Shown here in pieces: positions 28,181-35,072 of a DNA stretch of 35,072 nt. The DNA is from an uncultured bacterium (lineage in GTDB: Bacteria; Patescibacteriota; Minisyncoccia; Phycocordibacterales; CAIZLB01). The position numbers and the translations under genes were made by a program. A model generated the notes under the pieces. That model ran no database searches. It was not told where the DNA came from and saw nothing but the letters and a program-made list of their open reading frames with translations. Positions within the stretch are counted from its first letter, which is position 1. Every line of letters starts with the position of its first letter. The stretch spans positions 1 through 35,072 of the forward strand of contig CAIZVZ010000011.1 in assembly GCA_903936565.1 (NCBI GenBank), in the 5' to 3' direction.

Positions 28181-28308
28181 ATGGGTTATACACATTCTAG
28201 GACAAACATCCGATGGTTATGTATAATAATGTATCAATATCATGTACTCATAATAAGGTTGTCTCATATTTACTTCTCTTCAGTTATAATAAGACCCATC
28301 TCAATAGA

Positions 28309-29145
28309 CTATTTTGAATCAGATAAACGGACTGCTTCATTTATTAAATCACTAATCAGACGAAGTTGATTATAAGCCCTATTGTAATTATTGAATGAAT
28401 ATTCAGCTTCGTTTCCTACTTCAAATACATAATCATCTCCCCCATCATCCATATCTCTAGGAGTATTTTCTTTAGCCCTTTTTACCAAATCATTATATTC
28501 AATCTCTAGCTCCACCCTTAATTCATCATCGTCTTTACCAGGTTCACGTTCCTCAGGGTATCTATCGTAATAAGTAAGTACACTTTCGTAAAACTTCTCA
28601 GGACCCATATCAAGTAGAGACTTATAAACATCGTAACGTTGTCTACCGTTTGACGCAGACTCAAGGAAGGATAGCCTTAATTCGTAGATAAATTTAAGTC
28701 TATCTTCTTCTGGTAAAGACAAAGCCCCATCCACCATCTCTTGATAAGGCATAGTGTATGGCATATCAGGAGCAGTTGAACAATATAGATACTGAATATA
28801 CAGAGCCTGGTCAGTTGGTCTACCTACAAAACATGGAATGCAAAGGTCTGGGTCATGACAAATGGCAGCTTGTTCTTTATCGTAGCCATGAAGCACAAGA
28901 GCATCGTAAGCCTTAATCCAATTCAAAATTGAACTATCAATACAAGCACGCAATTCTTCTAAATCGGCTGGGAAAGTCTCAGGGAGTTTTGGTAATTCAT
29001 TTGAAGAGCCAGGGTCCCCATCTTTTGTTTCGTCCGTATTTTCCTCAATTACTTTTCCAAGATATCTACGAATATTCGTTTGCAGTATTTCATATTTATA
29101 CATTCTTGTATTAAATACCTCTTCTGCCTGTTTTGGTTCACTCAT
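28309..29145 (-). CDS. Hypothetical acidic soluble protein
   Basis: Long ORF; start at MSEPKQAEE preferred (TATAAT at 29155-29160 lies just upstream); no family recognised. Confidence 0.6.
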   Translation of the reverse strand: MSEPKQAEEVFNTRMYKYEILQTNIRRYLGKVIEENTDETKDGDPGSSNELPKLPETFPADLEELRACIDSSILNWIKAYDALVLHGYDKEQAAICHDPDLCIPCFVGRPTDQALYIQYLYCSTAPDMPYTMPYQEMVDGALSLPEEDRLKFIYELRLSFLESASNGRQRYDVYKSLLDMGPEKFYESVLTYYDRYPEEREPGKDDDELRVELEIEYNDLVKRAKENTPRDMDDGGDDYVFEVGNEAEYSFNNYNRAYNQLRLISDLINEAVRLSDSK

Positions 29146-29155
29146 ATGAGAAATA

Positions 29156-30253
29156 TTATATCTTAAACTCAATCACATCGCCATCCTTAACTACATATTC
29201 TTTTCCCTCGGTTCTCACTAATCCCTTCTCTCTAGCGGCACCATATGATCCAGCCCCTAGTAAATCTTTCCAAAATACAATTTCCGCTCTAATGAATTTA
29301 TCTTTGAAGTCTGTGTGAATTGCCATTCCAGCAACAGGCGCAGTTGAACCTTTTGCAATTGTCCAAGCTCTTGTTTCAACAACTCCGGTTGTAAAATAAG
29401 TTTCAAGGTCCAACAGTTCATACCCTTTCTTAATCAACAAATCAACGCCATCGTCATGCGCACCAAGCTCTTTTCTAAATATTATTTTATCCTCCCCTTC
29501 TAGGTCCTTCAATTCGTGTTCGATTCCAGCATCAACGATAGTCCACTTAGCCTTTTGCTCATCCAAGAATTTCATAAGCTCATTCCATCTTTCATCTTTT
29601 ACTTCGTCCAAATTCTTTCCGCCTGCCTTTTTATTTAGAATGTACATTATCGGCTTCATGCTCAAAAGATGTAGGCCTTGGACAATTTCTTTTTCCTCAT
29701 CTGTTAGATCAAGAGTTGACGCTAATTGCGCTTCCTCAAGTGAATGAGCAAGCTTTTGTAAAACCTCTTTCTCCGCAATAGCTAATTTATCACCCCTCTT
29801 TGCTCCGCTCTCTACTCCAACAAGCCGCTTAGATACAGTCTGCTGATCAGCTAAAATTAGCTCAAGGTTTATTACCTCAATATCACGCTTTGGATTAATA
29901 GAACCATCAACGTGAATTACGTTTGCATCTTCAAAAATTCTAACGACCTCTGCAATAGCATCAGTCTCTCTAATATGAGCCAAAAACTTATTTCCCAATC
30001 CTGACCCCTCAGATGCTCCTTTAACAAGACCTGCAATGTCCACAAATTCAATTGCTGCGGGTATTGTCTTTTGAGTCTTGGAAAACTCTGCAAGCTGGTA
30101 TAAACGCTCGTCTGGGACAGGCACAACCCCAACAGAAGGGTCTATGGTGCAGAATGGATAATTCTCCGCAGGAACTGACTTTTTGGTCAATGCATTAAAT
30201 AACGTAGATTTACCTACGTTTGGGAGACCGACGATGCCGATGGATAATTTCAT
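29156..30253 (-). CDS. ychF: Redox-regulated/ribosome-binding GTPase-family ATPase YchF
   Basis: [83 protein letters not shown]-terminal TGS domain. Confidence 0.98.
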   Translation of the reverse strand: MKLSIGIVGLPNVGKSTLFNALTKKSVPAENYPFCTIDPSVGVVPVPDERLYQLAEFSKTQKTIPAAIEFVDIAGLVKGASEGSGLGNKFLAHIRETDAIAEVVRIFEDANVIHVDGSINPKRDIEVINLELILADQQTVSKRLVGVESGAKRGDKLAIAEKEVLQKLAHSLEEAQLASTLDLTDEEKEIVQGLHLLSMKPIMYILNKKAGGKNLDEVKDERWNELMKFLDEQKAKWTIVDAGIEHELKDLEGEDKIIFRKELGAHDDGVDLLIKKGYELLDLETYFTTGVVETRAWTIAKGSTAPVAGMAIHTDFKDKFIRAEIVFWKDLLGAGSYGAAREKGLVRTEGKEYVVKDGDVIEFKI

Positions 30254-30260
30254 GTTGTCC

Positions 30261-30289
30261 AGTCTAACAAAATTTGGTAATTAAGCCAA
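30261..30289 (-). promoter_or_regulatory. Predicted ychF promoter (-35 TTGGCT, 17 nt, -10 TAGACT)
   Basis: + strand agtcta 30261-30266, agccaa 30284-30289; 7 nt to ATG. Confidence 0.45.
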
Positions 30290-30301
30290 ATATACCAAGC
30301 A

Positions 30302-30381
30302 GGAGATTCAGCAGAATCACCTACTGAGATCATCACGCAGCTAGTCGTTTGGATGATTTAGTAAAATCGCCTACTGAATCA
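30302..30381. repeat. Tandem pair of 31-nt imperfect direct repeats, each forming a hairpin
   Basis: 30302-30332 ggagattcagcagaatcacctactgagatca; 30351-30381 ggatgatttagtaaaatcgcctactgaatca. Confidence 0.7.
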
Positions 30382-31005
30382 CTTAGTTGAAAAGGTAAGC
30401 ATGTAAGGTTTGTACAAATCATAAATAGAATTAATTATTTTTGTTCGTCCATCAATTCCAAAATAATATGTATTATATTCATCAAATAACATGTATTTTA
30501 CAAGAGAGCCTCCATTTTTAATAATATTTGCCTTTATTAAGTATCCACTTAATCCATTTAGAGTAATGGGAGTCTTCTCCACAGAAGTCCAACCCCGTGT
30601 ATTGATTTCTGTACTTATAAAAAAACTTGTGAATTCATCTTGATTTGGATACACTCCATAAACACTCTTATATGATTCATTTTGTATATTTCTAGGTGCC
30701 ACAGATACACTAAATGCAAAGTCATCTCCAGTCCATTTATCTGTCGAATCTTCAAAAAATAGAAGAAATGGATTATTTACATCATTAAGGTTTCCGGTGG
30801 AATCAACAGTCCATTTCTCTGGTACTTTAATTGAAAAATATGGATTCTTATTTTTATATGTCTTCATCGCAGTATTACCTGAAGAAGTTGCTTCTTGCAC
30901 TTCAGAATATTTTAGAACATCTACGTTTTTATTTGTAGGTATATAATAAAAAGCAATATAAACTAACACGGCAAGGATTACAATAAGAGTTATTTCTTTT
31001 TTCAT
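30379..31005 (-). CDS. Hypothetical membrane-anchored extracytoplasmic protein
   Basis: N-terminal TM ITLIVILAVLVYIAFYYI, then ~180 aa globular region (YFSIKVPEKWTVDSTG...). Confidence 0.65.
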   Translation of the reverse strand: MKKEITLIVILAVLVYIAFYYIPTNKNVDVLKYSEVQEATSSGNTAMKTYKNKNPYFSIKVPEKWTVDSTGNLNDVNNPFLLFFEDSTDKWTGDDFAFSVSVAPRNIQNESYKSVYGVYPNQDEFTSFFISTEINTRGWTSVEKTPITLNGLSGYLIKANIIKNGGSLVKYMLFDEYNTYYFGIDGRTKIINSIYDLYKPYMLTFSTK

Positions 31006-31029
31006 AATATGATTTATTTTAGCATAAAT

Positions 31030-32223
31030 CTATTTAATTTTTTTTCTACGTACAATAGTAACAAATACTATAAGAACCAGCGCAAGAAGGGCTAGCACAC
31101 CTGACTTCGACTTAGATGACTCCTTTTTATTTTCAAAATCCTGGCTACTAACAAATTTCACTTTCGAAGAAGTGCTATTGATATATAAATCTTTCTTTTC
31201 ACCTGGTAACGATATACTTTGACTTACTTTTTTCTTACCAATAGATTCATTATTTTCTGAAAATATTGCAAATCTGGTCAAGTGACTAACTTTAAATACA
31301 ACTTTATCATTCGAAAATACAGCATCGGGAATCAATACCCATTTCCAATTTTTTTCATTCAACCAATATAATCTAAGATTCTTTAGACCGATTTTATCTT
31401 TGCCGATAGGTAAAGTAATTGTTATAGGTTTAGAAAAATTATGAACTGCAATTCCATCCTTATTTACAGCCGTTATATCATAAAATGAATTATTAATTAA
31501 TTTCTTATCATCACCTATTAAAAAATTAATTTTGTCATCTAACATCTTTACCTCCACAGTAAAAGCAGTATCATCAGCTACGATACCAGCTGGCACATCA
31601 ACCAAAATCTGGCCATTATCAGTATCTTTATTTAAAGTACCAGATTGAAGTGGTGAAATAATTAAAGGATCATTGTGACTATCTATGTGAACATTCTTTC
31701 CAAATAAATTCATCATCATGGTGGAATAAAATCCGCCACCGGAGCCGCCACTCGATACGCTACCTGACACAGAGGTCGGATTTACAACAGGTGGAGTCGA
31801 AGTTGCAATAAAAATTCTCCAGTCTGTGCGAACATCACAATAATTTGGGTAATCAAAATTAATTGTACCCACAAGATCTCCCGTTGCACTACCATGCAAT
31901 CTCCCTGTCGATACGTTTATTGTGGTACTTGAAAAATTAATCCAACCCAATGACTCACCCCAAGCATATCCAGATAGATTTCCATGACCATCGTTGATAA
32001 CCCCACCCTGAGCTGGGTCAAATTTAATCCAACCTGCATTTTCTGACCAGGCATATCCAGATAAACTATTGTCATCAACTAGTACATTCTCGAAATTAAT
32101 ATATCCACTATTGCTACTCCAAGCATACTTATATGAACTTAAAATTGTCCCCGCCAAAACAGATGATTTTGGTAATAAAAAGAAAATTAGAATAATTAAA
32201 ATTACTAACCTATTCTTAACCAT
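31030..32223 (-). CDS. Surface protein with GYAWSxNxGWIxF-type repeats and C-terminal TM anchor
   Basis: Signal peptide LVILIILIFFLLPKSSVLAG; repeats YAWSSNSGYINF, GYAWSENAGWIKF, GYAWGESLGWINF; C-term VLALLALVLIVFVTIVRRKKIK. Confidence 0.8.
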   Translation of the reverse strand: MVKNRLVILIILIFFLLPKSSVLAGTILSSYKYAWSSNSGYINFENVLVDDNSLSGYAWSENAGWIKFDPAQGGVINDGHGNLSGYAWGESLGWINFSSTTINVSTGRLHGSATGDLVGTINFDYPNYCDVRTDWRIFIATSTPPVVNPTSVSGSVSSGGSGGGFYSTMMMNLFGKNVHIDSHNDPLIISPLQSGTLNKDTDNGQILVDVPAGIVADDTAFTVEVKMLDDKINFLIGDDKKLINNSFYDITAVNKDGIAVHNFSKPITITLPIGKDKIGLKNLRLYWLNEKNWKWVLIPDAVFSNDKVVFKVSHLTRFAIFSENNESIGKKKVSQSISLPGEKKDLYINSTSSKVKFVSSQDFENKKESSKSKSGVLALLALVLIVFVTIVRRKKIK

Positions 32224-32226
32224 AAA

Positions 32227-32775
32227 TTATTTACGTTTAATTGGTGTCGTTGCCGCTTTTATTGCTGACGCTGAAGTTGTTGAGTCATTTATCGTTGGTG
32301 TAGACACTACTGGTTGGGTCCGCTCTACTCCCTCATTGATGTTTTGAGGTTGGTTGATAGTGATTGGAGCTACATTGATAATTTTATTTACAGATGGTCT
32401 GTATAAAATAGCTTTCATTGAATTTGTGTAAGCAAACAATATATCTCCATTTTCTGCTTTATCAAAAAAAGCTTGCCCTTTTAATTTTTCCTTATCAGAA
32501 ATTGTAGCCACAGTCGGAGTTTCATTTTGTGGTAATTCCATTAGAGTAGATAATACCCCAACCAATTTCTTTGTTTCCTTTTCGGCTTCAGCATTTGGAT
32601 TAGCCTTCAATGACTGATACTTGCCATAAAAGTGCAAAGATCCATATACCCCCAATACTGCTACGATCAAAAGAATCCATAAGAAAAATTTTCTCGGCTT
32701 ATATTTCATTTGAACTTTTTTATTTTCAAACACAACGTCACTTTCAAAATTTTTAACGTCCTTCATTTTTTTCAT
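32227..32775 (-). CDS. Hypothetical single-TM membrane protein
   Basis: TM FFLWILLIVAVLGVYGSLHFYG; KLVGVLSTLMELPQNETPTVATISDKEKLKGQAFFDKAENGDILFAYTNSMKAILYRPSVNKIINVAPI. Confidence 0.65.
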   Translation of the reverse strand: MKKMKDVKNFESDVVFENKKVQMKYKPRKFFLWILLIVAVLGVYGSLHFYGKYQSLKANPNAEAEKETKKLVGVLSTLMELPQNETPTVATISDKEKLKGQAFFDKAENGDILFAYTNSMKAILYRPSVNKIINVAPITINQPQNINEGVERTQPVVSTPTINDSTTSASAIKAATTPIKRK

Positions 32776-32817
32776 TTAATATTATATTTAATTATTTCAT
32801 CATTAATAATAAACTAT

Positions 32818-35072
32818 TTACTGCTGAACTTCAATAGGTGCTGGTGTTACATCAGGTACGGATATTGCAGGCGCAGATTCTGTAGATGCGGGCGCCTGTG
32901 ACGCAACCTCTTCTGCTGTTCCAACTGGCTCCGGAATTACAACATCTGGTAATGATACCGATTCTGAGACAGCGGGTGTTGAACTCTCTGTAGATGATGC
33001 AGATGACCCATCTGTTATACCAGTACCGCCGCCACTCTCGCCTCCTCCATCTATCGTGGCAGCTCCACCATTACCCACTGAGGCAGAAGATGTAGATGAA
33101 GTATCGGTAGTATTCTGTGTAGGATCAATAATTTCGGCTGAAGTAGAAGAAGATGTTTTGGTTGATTTTTGAATATTCGGAGTGAGATTTGCTTTTCTAA
33201 CCATTGTATCCAACTGATCTCCATTAACACAGATTTCGCTTCCATCAGATTTCTTAACACAAACTTGATCTGTGTGAACTTTCTTTGCGAACACTTCATC
33301 AAAGTACCCCCTGATTGCAGTTACTCTTGCGGAAACAAAATCAGTTAAGAATTTTACATTACCTGAAATTTTATCACCAATTACAACTATTGGATTGCGA
33401 ATTGATTCCTTTTGAATTGCATCAACCAACTTAGATAATCCGGTGTCTGTACTTGTGGATGAACTTGTCGCTGAAGCCGTATTCCCAAAGGCAGAATAAA
33501 TGTCGCCAAGTAGAACAGCCTGTTCCTTTATGGAATAACCAGCAGAATAGTATGTGTTTTTAACAAACGCCACAATAACACCTGTACTATTTACGCTATT
33601 TCCATCAAATGATGATAAAGCTTGTCCAATCACAACACCATCAGAATCAGCCTTCACCGCAACACCTGGAATGTCTGAACTTGTAAGATAATCACCAACT
33701 TGAATTGAACCATTTTTAGATGATACCTTTACTGGTACACGACCAGACAGAGCTACAGGGTATGCACCAGTTCCCTCCTTTTCTACTTTTCCAATAAGTA
33801 CACCTGGTTGAGTAGAAACTATTCCTAATACATTTTGGTCATAAGACTTCGTACTCTTTGCAATACCCGCCTTAAGTGATGGATCATACGATACAACATC
33901 ACCCGGTTGAATCGAAGTATCATTTGATGTATACATCTCGGCTAAGTCGGCACCTGTATCAATCACCATTGCTGTTGCAATACCACCAATTGAAGCACCA
34001 TTGTTTGTTGAAGACAAGGCACAGATGGCATAATTTTGGGCAGAAGCACCAGGATTTAGAACTAACGTTGATGCAAACAATGCCGGACCTTCACCTGCGG
34101 TGACTCCAGTGAGGGTTGACGTTCCACTTGCAAGTAAAGTTCCAGCACAAGTTGTTCCTGAACGAATTTGAGCTGTGATTGTCTGGTCCGTACTACTTAA
34201 ACTGTTAGAGAATAGGTTTGCAGAAACATATACATCTCCAGTGGCCGTGGAAGGAGTTATACTAAAAGTTTTGATAAGGGTGGCTGCAGTTGCGACAGTC
34301 ACTCTTACTATATTTGCTACTGTTTGTTGCGGTTGGCTTCCAGAACAATTTCTCCAAGCACCATTCTCGTAACATCTAAATTTATTTGTTGCAGTTGAAT
34401 AATACATTCCACCATTTACACCAGCAGGATCTGCACTTCCAGCATCAAGTACTAATAAGTCTGCGGTTGACTTTCCGGTTACTGTACCAATTTGAATTTT
34501 TCCAGAGACACCAGTTCCACCTGCATCAAGAGTAATATCTCCTGAACCAGAGTTTAAAATTAATGCACTTACTCCAGTAATATTTCCCATTGTAATTGTC
34601 TTCGCACTTGCCCCAGTACCAATATTAACAGCACCAGTTGTTTCAGAATCAATTGTAATTGAATTTGCTCCAGCAGAAGACACACTACCGACACCAGCGA
34701 ATCCAATCGCAGTTGCAGAAGTTGTAATTGTGTCAATTGACGAAACTCCAGTCAGAGCTCCTCCTGTTGTTAAGTTTAATCCAGTTGAAGAAATTGAAAG
34801 GGCATCAAGAGCTGAACCAATAGTTACTGTGTCGACAGTAGTATTATCCGTTCCAATGTTAATCGAATTTCCCGCAGAACCTGTTCCAACATTAATTGTC
34901 TTAGAGTTATTTCCGCTTCCAATATTCACTGTTCCAGTTGTACCAGAATCCAGAGTTACAGAACCTGTTGAACCAGAAGTTATTGAAACATTTCCAGTTG
35001 TTGCAGTTAGAAGTGTAATTCCATTTGTTCCAGAGTTTAGCGCAAGACCAGTTGCTCCAGTTGAGTTTCCAA
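32818..35072 (-). CDS. Large repetitive surface/adhesin-like protein, 5' end outside the window
   Basis: Frame stays open to the right edge (GNSTGATGLALNSGTNGITLLTATTGNVSITSGSTG...); INIGTGxxxKTI-type repeats; C-terminal ADLAEMYTSNDTSIQPGDVVSYDPS...VALSGRVPVKVSSKNGSIQVGDYLTSSDIPGVAVKA resembles phage tail/peptidase-G2-like regions. Confidence 0.8.
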   Translation of the reverse strand, partial: GNSTGATGLALNSGTNGITLLTATTGNVSITSGSTGSVTLDSGTTGTVNIGSGNNSKTINVGTGSAGNSINIGTDNTTVDTVTIGSALDALSISSTGLNLTTGGALTGVSSIDTITTSATAIGFAGVGSVSSAGANSITIDSETTGAVNIGTGASAKTITMGNITGVSALILNSGSGDITLDAGGTGVSGKIQIGTVTGKSTADLLVLDAGSADPAGVNGGMYYSTATNKFRCYENGAWRNCSGSQPQQTVANIVRVTVATAATLIKTFSITPSTATGDVYVSANLFSNSLSSTDQTITAQIRSGTTCAGTLLASGTSTLTGVTAGEGPALFASTLVLNPGASAQNYAICALSSTNNGASIGGIATAMVIDTGADLAEMYTSNDTSIQPGDVVSYDPSLKAGIAKSTKSYDQNVLGIVSTQPGVLIGKVEKEGTGAYPVALSGRVPVKVSSKNGSIQVGDYLTSSDIPGVAVKADSDGVVIGQALSSFDGNSVNSTGVIVAFVKNTYYSAGYSIKEQAVLLGDIYSAFGNTASATSSSTSTDTGLSKLVDAIQKESIRNPIVVIGDKISGNVKFLTDFVSARVTAIRGYFDEVFAKKVHTDQVCVKKSDGSEICVNGDQLDTMVRKANLTPNIQKSTKTSSSTSAEIIDPTQNTTDTSSTSSASVGNGGAATIDGGGESGGGTGITDGSSASSTESSTPAVSESVSLPDVVIPEPVGTAEEVASQAPASTESAPAISVPDVTPAPIEVQQ

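Noticed and set aside
4973-28194. Two TTATACACA DnaA-box-like 9-mers (4973-4981 and 28186-28194)
   Set aside because: Isolated, 23 kb apart, no cluster, no dnaA/dnaN nearby; close to what chance gives in AT-rich sequence.
30379-30381. Alternative genetic code with UGA as Gly (code 25), considered because of CPR-like content
   Set aside because: The 208-aa ORF ends at TGA and readthrough would add only a few codons before TAA; long ORFs are consistent with the standard bacterial code.
34500-35072. DNA tandem repeat or CRISPR-like array in the right-hand TG/CC-rich sequence
   Set aside because: Periodicity comes from coding repeats (INIGTG/TTGNVSI-type) in an open adhesin-like frame; no constant-length identical repeats with unique spacers.

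Overview
AT-rich, almost entirely minus-strand bacterial segment. Gene content and style (short L13, AlaRS ending after its editing domain, baseplate-J-like membrane proteins, large low-complexity surface proteins) suggest a Patescibacteria/CPR-type genome; this is an inference, no database search was run. Recognisable blocks: grpE / four unknown membrane or exported proteins / dnaK / dnaJ; an ABC exporter; infA-rpmJ-rpsM-rpsK-rpsD-rpoA-rplQ-rplM-rpsI; alaS; an M3-family oligoendopeptidase; an ATP-cone/nuclease-like fusion; mnmA; mltG; a sigma-region-4/HARE-HTH protein; ychF; and a surface-protein locus running off the right edge. rpmJ is absent from the ORF track and was found by hand. The most anomalous stretch is a ~1 kb GC-rich island (about 18937-19941) between alaS and the peptidase. 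It carries a two-TM orphan with a strong Shine-Dalgarno and a strong hairpin terminator, plus an apparently truncated divergent ORF. Other points of interest: a small intergenic hairpin repeat family with one compensatory base-pair change, -10 boxes placed about 7 nt upstream of start codons (predicted leaderless mRNAs), and three hairpins between dnaK and dnaJ. No CRISPR array, rRNA, tRNA or transposase was recognised.
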